A stretch of 18,963 bases of DNA from Hymenopellis radicata. Taxonomy: Eukaryota > Basidiomycota > Agaricomycetes > Agaricales > Physalacriaceae. The position numbers and the translations under genes were made by a program. Shown piece by piece: positions 7,837-16,434 of this stretch; position 1 is the first letter of the stretch, and every line of letters begins with the position of its first letter. The notes below the pieces were generated by a model. It was not told where the DNA came from, made no database searches, and saw nothing but the letters and a program-made list of their open reading frames with translations. Where the stretch lies: assembly GCA_015501595.1 (NCBI GenBank), contig JADNRX010000877.1, positions 1 to 18,963 of the forward strand, in the 5' to 3' direction.

Positions 7837-9806
7837 ATGTCTTCAGGTGCGACGACGTCTGCAGCGGAAGCTGCTGACGACGCTGAGCGTAGAGGCCGCA
7901 AGAGGCGGAATGTTAGCGAGGTGGAATATATGGGACCCAGAGCATCGCAGGCCGTGAATCATTCCCTGTTCTATGACAGTTCCGGCCTCGTGGCGTCCCA
8001 GCCCATCCAGGCCGCGCCACTCTCGCTGACTCCCTCTGACTTGGACGACCCGTATAGCAGCATTGATTTTGTTCTTGGAGATGTTGAGGGTGATCCTGTT
8101 CGTCACCACCACCTCGGCGACGCGAATACTCTCCTGGACCCAAATGGGGAGCTGCTTAATTCTCTGGACCCGAATGGGTTGCCCGAGCAAGGAGGGGTGG
8201 ATGGAGGGTTAGACACGGGTAACGACGTCGAGCCGGACCCGATTACTGGCAAGCGCAAGAGATTTCCTTCAGTGAGTGTGTCGCAGCATTGTGCAGACGA
8301 TGTATCTAATCGCACAACCAGGATGATCCAATGGCACAGTGGATGTCCTGGCTAGATCTTTTTCTAGAGGAGACACTGCGTAGACATGGCCTAGGCGATG
8401 CCACTATGTGGCCAAGGTGTAGCTCTTGTGACATGGATTTGTACGTCGCGGAAGAGCGCGACGCGGACCCTATGGAGGGACAACCGCGCATTTCTCGCGA
8501 GAGACCCTACCGTTGTCGTTCGTGCGGGGATTTCCTGGAGTGCCAAAAGTGCTGCGTGAAGCGCCACAAAAGATGCCCTCTACACGTTATCAAGGTGAGG
8601 ATAAATTTTTTTTTTGTTAACGTCAGAGCTCAAAGATCTTGTTAGGTTTGGCGTGAAGGCAGTTGGGAGCGCACGACATTGCGAGACCTTGGCCTAGTCT
8701 ACCAAGTTGGCCATGGGGGATGTCAATGTCCTTATCCCGACCAAACCCCACGACTGATGACCGTACTACATGTGACGGGAGTTCATGTCGTCTCCTTTCG
8801 ATACTGTGCGTGTAGCGCAGCAGACACCATCCATCATGTCCAACAGTTGCTCCGAACGGCGTGGTATCCGGCAACGACTCAGCGACCTTCGACGTGTATT
8901 ACGATGGAGGTCTTGGAACTATACTGTACTAACGCGACCGTAAGTTCACGGCATGTTACGCGTTATGGTTGTGAACCAACTGACCATTAGTTCATTCAGG
9001 GTCTATAGTCCATATCAGGAGTGGCAGGAGGCGGCGGCGACAGCCGCCGCGACGAAAATTTCCGCATTTGGGCGGATCCCGACGAATTTTTCGGCCGTTA
9101 CGCGTTATGGAACCCAAATAGGTTCAGTTCACAGCGCCCCGTGACGCGTTATGTGAACTAACGGTCGCGTTAGTACAGTATCGTCGCTTGAAGGTCATCG
9201 CCACTGTTAATGTTCGGGACTTCGTCACAACGTTGGAGAGCGCGACGGACCCTTACGAGATGGAATGGACTCCGGACAGGTATAAGGGGTTTGGTTTGGC
9301 GTCACGCCAGTATACATTTTTGATGAGAGCGAGGCGTTCAGGCGTGGTTCACGACGGCGGATTGCAGTTGGCTAAGCCGGGCGCGTTGATTGTAGAATGT
9401 TGGGCATGCCCCCGACCGGGCATCAACTTGCCGAAAGATTGGGAACAAGTGGCGGAAAAGTATCAGTACGTGCTCTTACATCGGGTGTCAAGTAAAATTC
9501 TGATAACATTGACATGAACAGATATCGTTTTCGTCGCACAGTTTCGATTGACGCGGACTTTCGAATGTCCAACAAGCTGAAGGTCGAAGCACACCCAGAC
9601 CCTCCTCTGTACGATGGCTTAGGTGTCCAGGTAATTGTGTTGATTGAACATGCTGCGCGAGACCGCTAACATCAGTGAAGGTGTCGAACTGTGCGGCTTT
9701 TGCTGCACTGATGCAGAAAGACACTCGGTTTACCATTGGATTGCGGTGGTCGGGAGTAATCGGGGTGATCTGCGCCAGACACCCTTTAATTCCCTCATTT
9801 GCCTAA
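7837..9806 (+). pseudogene. KDZ transposase with CxC2 domain, 3'-truncated and interrupted by a MITE
   Basis: Exons 7837-8271, 8322-8594, 8646-8923 plus 9181-9465, 9522-9630 and 9681-9806 total 1506 nt (501 residues) with the element at 8924-9178 and one TA removed; all phases agree. The order fits CxC2-KDZ proteins: a charged N-terminal region, DDPMAQWMSWLDLFLEETLR, cysteine cluster CRSCGDFLECQKCCVKRH, LLRTAWYPATTQ, then FVTTLESATDPYEMEWTPDR. The hallmark CWACPRPGINLPKDW follows, then IDADFRMSNK (KDZ domain start) and SNCAAFAALMQ...GLRWSGVIGVICARHP. After ARHP (about 9783) homology stops and the frame closes at 9804-9806, so most of the KDZ catalytic domain, which cuts and joins element ends, is missing. 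It shares high identity, including a 51-nt intron, with the copy at 6947-7507. Confidence 0.85.
8924..9178. mobile_element. Tc1/mariner-like MITE, 255 bp, 26-bp TIRs, TA target site
   Basis: Terminal inverted repeats at 8924-8949 and 9153-9178 match at 25 of 26 positions and begin CTGTACTAACGCGACCGT. A TA dinucleotide flanks each side (8922-8923, 9179-9180), the target duplication of the Tc1/mariner superfamily. There is no transposase ORF. The interior has three copies of ACGCGTTATG (8958, 9100, 9144) and a GGCGGC/GCCGCC hairpin near 9030-9050. The homologous site in the truncated copy (about 7484-7490) is empty and reads TATATCGTCGG, confirming the insertion. Confidence 0.92.
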
Positions 9807-10404
9807 TAGCCTGCCCTTGGACACAATTATGTTTGCCTAATAATGTGTTCATGGACAGTCTGTCCACCGACACCTATTTGTCAAATAGGCCAATATCCGC
9901 CAGTTGAAAAAATAACTGGCAAAAGGGGTAATTGAACTGAAAACCCTAGTTGTACCATCATGCACATGCCATGCCCATGGGAGGGTTAGTAACCAATAGA
10001 CTATAGCATCTTCCTAGGTCACTACGATAATTGCTCTATGATCCCTTTGGATAACCCGCAACAGTAGGAATGGAACCTCAGGCTCGGCAAAAGTTTAGCC
10101 ATGTATCTGGCACGCACCAAACCTACTGAGCTAGTGAAGCTTTATGTGTCTACCAGTAAATCGTTCAGATTCCCTTGCACACCGGGGTGTAGCGGCTCCC
10201 ATATACTCTGCAGCTTCTCATTGATGCACAGCATTTCCGCTCTCTCCTCCTTCACGCGTGTCAGGTTTTTGGAGCGGGCGCGCCCTGCACAAATGTGCAG
10301 CACGCATACCACACAACAAAATTTGACGATGCTAGCACCGAACATCATGGTAATGAGGAAGGAGGGGAAATCGACGACCAAAGACAAAAACGATAAACTC
10401 GCTT
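9807..10404. other. Interval between KDZ remnant and ALDH pseudogene
   Basis: Holds the tRNA-related SINE-like stretch described separately. 9800-9900 has the repeated motif GCCTAATA and a small palindrome CCTATTTGTCAAATAGG near 9876-9892. On the minus strand, 10142-10400 is open and reads LTRVKEERAEMLCINEKLQS to a stop at 10142, in one frame with part of the ALDH C-terminal reading; I do not recognise it. Confidence 0.45.
9905..10140 (-). mobile_element. tRNA-derived SINE-like sequence with two tRNA-like modules
   Basis: Read on the minus strand, module 1 begins GCTTCACTAGCTCAGTAGG. Its Pol III A box is at 10122-10133 (TAGCTCAGTAG fits TRGYNNARYNG) and a near B box GGTTCCATTCC is at 10067-10077 (one mismatch). 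Module 2 begins GATGCTATAGTCTATTGG, with its A box at 9993-10003 (one mismatch) and a decayed B box (GTTCAATTACC) near 9930-9941. Neither module closes a tRNA acceptor stem, so these are not tRNA genes. I could not find a target-site duplication, so the limits are approximate. It lies at the point where the KDZ reading ends. Confidence 0.5.
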
Positions 10405-11890
10405 GTGCAGCGCGTACTCGCCCAACTCCCGTCCGATACCGCTCTGCCACCGAAAGGAACATTCGCGTGCAGCTAGTTCGTGCAGTTGACCCAGGCGTCC
10501 CGGCCTTCAGCTTGTGTGCAGTCTTGAGCACGCGGTAGATGTTCTGCGAGAACACGACGGCGCCAGACCGTAGACTACGAAGTCGTCAACGTTAGAGTGA
10601 AAAGATGATAGTGAAAGGATGCACATCGGTGTCGTTGGCGTGTCTTATCACATCCTCCTCATCTCAAACTTGATAACACGCCGACGGGGCCAAAGATCTC
10701 CTCCTGCACGATCTTGATGTCGGGGGTGGTATTGGTGAAGATGGTGGGCGAGATGAAGTAGCCCTCGTTTCCGTGGCGCTCGCCTCCGTGATGGACGGTA
10801 GCACCCTGCTCCTTTCCGGACCGGATGTAGCCCATAATGCGGTCGTATTGCTGCTGCGACACTTGCGGGCCCTGGTCGATGCCATCAGCGAAGGGGTCGC
10901 CAACCTTGATGTTCTTGGTGAGCTCGGTGAAGCGTTTGACGAACTCGTCCTAGATGCCAAACTGCAAGAAGATACGCGAACCGGCGCAGCAAGCCTGTCC
11001 GTGGTTCCAGGTATAGAAATAGTTAGACAAGACGAGAAGCAAACACGGACGGCGTACAAGATACCGTGAGCAGCCCAATTGACGGCTTGTTCGAGATCGC
11101 AATCGTTGATGATGTTGGGGCCCGAGCTCAAGGGTGACGTCCTTGAGGTTGGACTTGGCAGCAGCCTCCATGACCTTGCGTCCGACGAGGGTAGATCCCG
11201 TGAATGCCACCTATGTAATTCATAAATCTGACGCGTCACGACTACCGCGGAAGATGAACCTTTTCGATATCCATGTGCGAGGACATCGCAGCTCCGACGG
11301 TGTGGCCGTAACCCGTGAAGATGTTAATGACACCCTTGGGAAACCAACCTCCTGGATGATGGAGCATATGCGGATAGCAGTCAGAGGCGTGAACTCGGAA
11401 GGCTTGAGAATGATGCAGTTTCCGGTGGCGAGAGCGGGGCCGAGCTTCCAGGTGAACACGAGGAGGGGAAGTTCCATGGAATGATCTGGCCGACGACTCC
11501 AATGGGCTAGTGGCGCATGTAGCAAAGGCTGTTCTGTACTTCCCACCCCCGACGTGTTTCGTTGAACGCGAGCTCTTGATTCATTAGAGGTGTATGTAAT
11601 ACGACGACGGGCTGTCACTATTGAGAAGCGTCGGTAAGCGGCTCCCCGCGTACCAGAGAAAGGAACGTACGACATTAGTTGTCGTGGTAGTCAAAAGGAA
11701 GCAGCTTATCGGCGTTACAGTATCGGTTCCCTTGGTCCAATGAAAAGTCTTGCCTAGAAGCACGTCAGAAGAAGCCGAATAGAAAGAATGCGATGTACCG
11801 TTAACGATCAAGGGCGTCGAGGACAGCGAGCTCATCATGTTCTTTTCATGAGTGACTCGCGCTTCAGGAATAGCCTGTCGGCCTCCTTGA
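10405..11890 (-). pseudogene. Aldehyde dehydrogenase (NAD(P)+-dependent) pseudogene
   Basis: Read leftward, fragments follow the ALDH order: GKTFHWTKGTD, PIGVVGQIIPWNFP (about 11468-11510), LGPALATGNCIILKPSEFTP, INIFTGYGHTVGAAM, AFTGSTLVGRKVMEAAAKSN, VTLELG, DLEQAVNWAAHGI, NHGQACCAGSR with the catalytic cysteine, VSQQQYDRIMGYIRSGKEQG, GYFISPTIF, IKIVQEEIFGPV, VFSQNIYRVLKTAHKL and SGIGRELGEYAL. An active enzyme would oxidise aldehydes to acids. Inactivating changes are plain: stops at 11507-11509, 10950-10952 and 10473-10475; about 8 bases missing at 11116-11122, which removes the GKS of ELGGKSP; missing single bases in C runs near 11465 and 11340; and a lost AG acceptor near 11011. The 5' end is too degraded to locate. 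This is an old non-TE gene relic in a repeat-rich zone. Confidence 0.88.
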
Positions 11891-12998
11891 TTAGAAAGTC
11901 GCGTACGGACTCGAACACGCTGAAAGGAACATGAGGGCGACACGTACCAATGTGACTCTCCCGCGACTTAAAGATGGCTTACGTTGCAGAAAAGAGCGTA
12001 AATAAACGAGGAGGATGGTAGTCTGAATGAGAGAGATCCGCACCTCCGGATTGGGCAAGCATGGCAGCTCGCAAATTGGCGGTACGGTTGAGATGTTGTT
12101 GAAGCCCGCAGACATCTGTCCCGATATATAGTCGTCGCTGGCAAGGAGTCGTGCAGAGTGTTAGCCGAAGTGAAATAGAAAAAAGGCATCGTGAAAGATC
12201 GTGTTGAGAAGGAGACTAATCATCGGAAACGACTCGACGAGTGGTCAAAGACCTCGGCGGCGTCGTTCAACGCCGTCGAGGCCGTGTAAGTCAACATAAA
12301 AGCAAATCCATACCAAGGTTGCAAGTATTCTGGCTGCTGCTCATTTCCTCGTCGTTGCCGTTGCCAACGCCATCACCTTTTCAGAACGCAAAGTCGGTCT
12401 TGTAGTCGTGGCAACGACAACTCAAAGTCGGTCGCCGGACGTGCGCTGTCTTGACACTGATCTTCCTCGTCGATGGCGCCAGTTTTTCGAACGAATGCTG
12501 CCAGTCTTCTGAGCTTACGCAGCAAGTCGTCCTCCAGTTGGTTGCATCCATTTTGTGGTACGTCCAGATGCGAGAAAAGCACGTAGTTGTGCACGCAGCC
12601 TTTCCGGGAGTGGGCTGTCGACGAAGGGCCGAATTGAGGACCGTGGTGGTGGTAGGAGGGAGAGAGACCGTTCGATCACTGCCCGGATTCTCCGGATCGG
12701 TCATCCGACTGTGCACCGAGCTCTTCAACGCTTGGGACAGCGATAATAGGGCCGGAGAGCGTGTGCGACGGCGAGTAAAAGGTGCTGCTGGACAATGCAA
12801 CGAGATCGTGGTGGTTATAGAGGTCGCCTCGATTTAATGACCGAGCTTGTGCTGGCAAAGTCGATCTTGATCGCGTGCGTCGTCGGAGGCGTCGGGTGAA
12901 AATGTTGCTGGCGTATAGCAGCGGGGTGTTCCGTGGTGGGTTCTCGCTGCTTAAGCGGATCAGTTTTAAGCAGTAAAAAGACAAAAGAGCGCACCTAG
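11891..12998. other. Unassigned interval with weak ORFs
   Basis: No recognised gene. The most protein-like stretch is a minus-strand ORF at 12373-12594, starting MHNYVLFSHLDVPQNGCNQL and reading LRKLRRLAAFVRKTGAID, charged and helical but without a known family. An overlapping plus-strand ORF at 12451-12837 (128 codons) cannot be preferred or excluded. 12840-12998 probably contains an intron or 5' region of the gene that starts near 12999. Confidence 0.35.
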
Positions 12999-13625
12999 CC
13001 CAACATCATCGCCAGCAGACAATGTATGCTGCGAAATGCAAGCGGGCGCCTTGTCTCTCACAAGGTGAAGCCATCCAAGCGTGGTGGTGGTGGTGGTGGT
13101 ATTCAAGTTTATGCTCCAGCCGTCGCCTAATTTTAGGTACACATGTAAGAGCCCATAACCTTGTCTTCCCAAGATATGATTTGTAATCCTCAACTTCTTC
13201 TCAACCCCCGATATCCGCCTATTCAATCAACGTAGCTGACATATCTCCGAAACGGGTGTTTGTGGCAGTGCTGCCTTGCCATCTCGGCAGGAGTGATGCC
13301 CGGGTTTGGCTGATTCGTCAGGCCAGTGACCAGCCGGGCGGGGCCGAGTGTCCATTGACTCGGGTGGTAGAACCCATGGGTGTCTAAAAGTGTTGCCCAT
13401 GGGGGTTGGCCGTGGGGTTTGAACCCACGAGTTCAGGGATTGAAAGAATGAAATCCAAGACTCAGCCAGTGGTGACCACTACACCACTGCGGCCTGCCAT
13501 CCAAGCGTGTTCGTGTCTCAACCCAGTCTACCCATGTCAGTACCGTCGTCGTCGTTCAACCGTTAGATTTTGGCGAGGATTCAAACAAACTCGTCGTTGA
13601 CAGTATCGAACAATGGTGGAAATAA
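12999..13625 (+). pseudogene. Small unidentified gene split by a SINE
   Basis: An acceptor-like CACCTAG ends at 12998. From there the frame reads PNIIASRQCMLRNASGRLVS, then HKVKPSKR at the insertion site, and, after removing 13084-13495 and one 14-bp target copy, VRVSTQSTHVSTVVVVQPLD, then FGEDSNKLVVDSIEQWWK and a stop at 13623-13625. The first in-frame ATG is 13026. The frame is closed by the insertion but continuous once it is removed. A different frame just after 13616 (VEIIDARDDFGSGNVHGAGR) also looks coding, suggesting a one-base break near 13616 and a longer original gene. I recognise no family. Confidence 0.5.
13084..13495 (-). mobile_element. tRNA-derived SINE, about 412 bp, with TSD and (ACC)n tail
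   Basis: On the minus strand the 5' head GGCCGCAGTGGTGTAGTGG carries a perfect A box (13476-13486, TGGTGTAGTGG) and a perfect B box GGTTCAAACCC (13415-13425), as in Pol III-transcribed tRNA-related SINEs. The A-B spacing is longer than in a tRNA and the acceptor stem does not close, so it is not a functional tRNA. The body contains two near copies of CCCATGGG. The 3' end is a run of ACC triplets (plus strand GTGGTGGTGG at 13081-13100). The element is bounded by the direct repeat GCCATCCAAGCGTG at 13070-13083 and 13496-13509, the mark of target-primed retroposition by a partner LINE. Confidence 0.88.
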
Positions 13626-14294
13626 TAGACGCGCGCGATGATTTTGGCAGCGGGAATGTGCACGGGGCGGGTCGATGCAGCGAAGACGTCCTGGCGGAAT
13701 CAGAATGGTGCTAGAAGCACCTTCCGTCGTCGTCTGCATGAACCAGTCAAACCGCTCGGTAATCATCCAAACAATCCAGATAGTGATAAAAAATTGGTCG
13801 CGGGTGTCGTAGACACCAGCTCTATCATCGGCGTAAGTAGCCCATGGGCGGTGCTCGTCATCCTGAGCGAATCAGTCGTCGATGGTGGTGGTAAGAAAGC
13901 GAGAGAACGAATCTGGATTCGTGCTGAAGTCGATCGGATCGCTATAGCGTTAATGGGTCCAATCGTCGGATTCTGCATTTTCATCAGACAGAAACTGCAG
14001 TAAATCTGGAAAAATCACAGATACTACTGTGAACTATCTATAACGGCTTCCTGAACTCGGAATGTCGATAAAAACTCTGATGCGCTTCCCCGGCGTCGAC
14101 CAAGCGCCCCAAATCAAACGGTCCGATCATCCGAGTGGTGATCGAGACACTTTTTCGTAGTCGATCTCACCTTCTGACCACCACTATCTCGCGACGCCTG
14201 GACTCTGACGACCCGACCTTGGGATGCGGGTCTTCCAGGCATCCTTCTCCTTTTATCCACCTTGTTTTTTTTGCTTTTCTCGCTGATATGCGGG
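13626..14294. other. Unassigned interval
   Basis: ORFs exist on both strands (plus 13638-14003, 121 codons; minus 13581-13766 and 13763-13984), and the coding strand is not clear. The minus frames contain a hydrophobic stretch (ITIWIVWMITERFDWFM) next to the reading DDRAGVYDTRDQFF, which could be a membrane-protein exon. Evidence is too weak to call a gene. Confidence 0.25.
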
Positions 14295-14877
14295 CTTGAA
14301 GAGCCCCGGCGGCCCCGCTGGACGCATAAGCCCTCTGAAGAGGCCGCAGATATCTAACGACGACGATGGTGGCCCCGACGACACTCTATAGGACATGGTT
14401 CTCCGGCGCCGCGCTGTCTGCTGACAGGCGGCGTCGTCAAGGTGCGTATCTTTTACTGTACATTTTGGATTCTTACATATCCTCAAATCCAGGACGACGA
14501 CGCCGCAACGACGACGACCACTACACGACAACGACTATCACGCTATAATGACGATGACGTTGCCTGCACCATGACGGCGACTACATTTAGAAGAACTACG
14601 GCATCACCAGTCAAGGGAAGCGGGCTCGCAGGACACGTAAGCCCTCGAACATCCGATCACGCCGCTGGCGACCCCCCGCGGGCTAGCAGACTTTGGAACT
14701 GACGACGCGTGACCCCCGCTATCTGCTGGCAAGTGGCATCATCAAAGTGCGCATCTTTGTTCTCTCTTTTATCAATGACTTACTTGTATTAGCACGCAAC
14801 GACGGCAGTACTACGAGGACTTCAACCTCAAGCGATCGACGACAATGGGACCACGACATGGACGACATCTTATCATA
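14295..14877 (+). repeat. Two diverged copies of an exon-intron-ACG-rich cassette
   Basis: Segments near 14295-14560 and 14620-14870 align in order: GGAC(G/A)C(A/G)TAAGCCCTC, then GCT(G/A)TCTGCTG(A/G)CA(A/G)G, then GTGCG(T/C)ATCTTT (donor-like), a T-rich 40-45 nt stretch, an acceptor-like AG, then ACGACG/CAACGACGG-rich sequence. A third, weaker relative starts near 15350. The repeats look like copies of a small spliced Thr/Asp-rich gene, but no long frame survives. Confidence 0.4.
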
Positions 14878-14927
14878 TCCCCCTCGCTAGTAAGGTGCCT
14901 CGGGAGGTTCGAATCCTCCGAGGGGGA
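14878..14927 (+). other. tRNA-like acceptor/T-arm minihelix
   Basis: TCCCCCTC (14878-14885) pairs fully with GAGGGGGA (14920-14927). Just inside the 3' strand is a canonical T arm, GGAGG-TTCGAAT-CCTCC, containing a perfect B box (GGTTCGAATCC). The 17 nt between the 5' strand and the T arm are too short for D and anticodon arms. It is therefore a tRNA fragment or minihelix, not a standard tRNA. An alternative CCTCGG/CCGAGG pairing is also possible. Confidence 0.6.
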
Positions 14928-14954
14928 ATTATTCTTTGGTTCATTACGTCTCGT

Positions 14955-14974
14955 GCACGGACCATGGTCCGTGC
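14955..14974. repeat. Perfect 20-bp palindrome
   Basis: GCACGGACCATGGTCCGTGC is its own reverse complement. A related half, CATGGTCTGTGCGC, recurs at about 15018-15031. It lies about 150 bp upstream of the ORF at 15122, so an operator-like role is possible but unproven. Confidence 0.7.
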
Positions 14975-15121
14975 GCGCTGATAACCCGCGCTCGGTCATC
15001 CAACCGGACCGAGACACATGGTCTGTGCGCAAGCACGCAATCGGCCACGTGCATGTTGAATTTTCATTTCGTAAAGCCCTGGTCAAGTCCGACTGAAAAT
15101 TTCTCTTTCGTTCCATCACCA

Positions 15122-15375
15122 ATGACCATGTCCTCCCTTCTCACCGTCGCCTCGTCTGCCCTCGATCCTCAAGCTACTCCTACGATGGCTTCATGATCAA
15201 GGTCAACGACAATCAAGGACTCGACGCCGACCACAGGCGATTCCAGGATGTAGCGAGCGACAACGTTTACCTATGCAAGGGCGATACGGACTCGGGCGAG
15301 GACGAGGGTACAGCGGCTGCTGGGATGTATGACACGGGCTTTGACTTGATGCTGTGCTGTCTGTCGGCAGCATGA
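15122..15375 (+). pseudogene. Small acidic ORF of unknown function, frame-broken
   Basis: ATG 15122 opens MTMSSLLTVASSALDPQATP after a pyrimidine-rich leader. The frame meets a stop at 15194-15196, while an overlapping frame from about 15180 reads YDGFMIKVNDNQGLDADHRR and FQDVASDNVYLCKGDTDSGE to a stop at 15373-15375. The two parts can be joined by a one-base change near 15178. The amino-acid texture of the second part is coding-like. No family recognised. Confidence 0.35.
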
Positions 15376-15656
15376 TGTTGTCGTCGCGGTGCATGTTTTT
15401 TCTTTCTATTTTCATAACACTTACATTGGCGCATCATGCAGGCACCACGACAACTACCATCACAGCGACAACCCCGTCATGGAGATGATGACGACTACAC
15501 GATAACGACCGCGGCACTTTCACGACAACAACGGCACCTGCACGACGTCCTCACAACAACAGCACGCCGACAACAACAATGGTATCTTCAGGAGAAACGG
15601 GCCCCGGACAGGTAGGAATGCCATGCCCCAATGCCGTGCTGCATCTGGAAAGGCCT
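15376..15656 (+). repeat. ACG/ACAACG-rich low-complexity tract
   Basis: A donor-like GTGCATG (15388) and an acceptor-like GCAG (15442) frame about 55 nt, followed by ACGAC/ACAACA-rich sequence to about 15590. This is probably the third member of the cassette repeats at 14295-14877. No stable reading frame is visible. Confidence 0.4.
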
Positions 15657-15966
15657 ATATGCATTTAGACAACTTAGGATAACTTAAAGTGCTTAAAGGC
15701 TGCAAAAGCCAGAAGGCTATCAAGTTACTTTCGGAGAAGGTTATCGGAGACACATGCTTCAAGTCACTCCAAGACATCTTAAGTCACTCCCAAAGCTATC
15801 AAAAAGCTCTCTAAAGGCTGCACAAAGCATGCGTCTCTGAGAACCTTCTCCGAAGATGACTTCAGTATGACTTCCAGTTACTGACAAAGCTCTCTAAAGG
15901 TGCCACAAAGCAGATGTCTCTAGGAACCTTGTCCTAAGTATACTTCACAGTTGTCTACATGCATAT
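15657..15966. mobile_element. Fold-back (MITE-like) element
   Basis: Outer arms 15657-15674 and 15949-15966 are inverted repeats (17 of 18 match, core AGACAACT/AGTTGTCT). Inner arms 15732-15757 and 15827-15852 are also inverted (23 of 26). Direct subrepeats at about 15802-15848 and 15884-15931 (AAAGCTCTCTAAAGG...GTCTCT...GAACCTT) add to the structure. There is no ORF. The exact ends and any target duplication are not clear, so the class is open. Confidence 0.6.
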
Positions 15967-16200
15967 TGAAAGACAGTAAAAAGCCTTTCAAAGATGCTGT
16001 CAAAGCGAGTTAAAAGCATCTCAAGATCCATGCTCATATCAACCTTATCTTTGCACCAAAGAGTAACCCGAAGATCTATTCAAAGCAGTTGATATCAAAC
16101 AGAATAATATAAAATGTTCAAATAAATATATTTCTTAAAATATCTGAAATAGATGATATACAGATACGAAAATACATAAAGAATAATCTGGGTGTACTCG
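15967..16200. other. A/T-rich non-coding interval
   Basis: Clearly more A/T-rich than its surroundings (for example AATAAATATATTTCTTAAAA near 16120-16140), with no ORF or recognised element. It may be the flank or tail of the fold-back element. Confidence 0.5.
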
Positions 16201-16434
16201 ACACATCCTCAACCTTGCCTTACTCAATAGTGACCTCATCCTCAGCATCTGCATCCATGGCACCCGTGTCTTGACCCCGTAGCCTTGACCTCATCAACAC
16301 GGGTACCCTTGACCTCCACCTCATCCACATCGGTATCCTCTATGATATCCATCCTCGTCGGTATCCTCGACGAGGTCCATCCTCAACCTCGTCCTCATCA
16401 TGATCCACGTCTTTATGTCCTCGTCCGTGGTGGG
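16200..16434. repeat. GACCTCATCC/GGTATCCTC low-complexity tract
   Basis: Imperfect repeats of CTTGACCTCATC, TCGGTATCCTC and TCCATCCTC run through the interval. On the minus strand they encode Asp/Glu/Met-rich sequence (MDLVEDTDEDGYHR). It is continuous with the minisatellite that follows. Confidence 0.5.

Noticed and set aside
7843..8190. Minus-strand 115-codon ORF
   Set aside because: Antisense to KDZ exon 1, which is in phase with four further exons on the plus strand.
8953..9144. ORF of 63 codons
   Set aside because: Lies wholly inside the MITE and has no protein-like features.
10773..11069. Plus-strand 98-codon ORF
   Set aside because: Antisense to the ALDH pseudogene, where the minus strand gives clear family motifs.
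10664..11239. Minus-strand 191-codon ORF starting MTRQIYELHRWHS
   Set aside because: It is mostly an out-of-frame reading of the ALDH pseudogene; only the DLEQAVNWAAHGI portion is in the ALDH frame.
12451..12837. Plus-strand 128-codon ORF as a gene
   Set aside because: No recognisable domain, and overlapping minus-strand ORFs are equally plausible; not enough evidence to call.
13411..13495. Functional tRNA gene on the minus strand
   Set aside because: A and B boxes are perfect but the spacing is too long and no 7-bp acceptor stem closes; the TSD and tail identify a SINE.
13406..13600. ORF beginning MAVGFEPTSSGIERM
   Set aside because: The VGFEPTS reading is the usual translation of the reverse complement of a tRNA B box; it lies in the SINE head.
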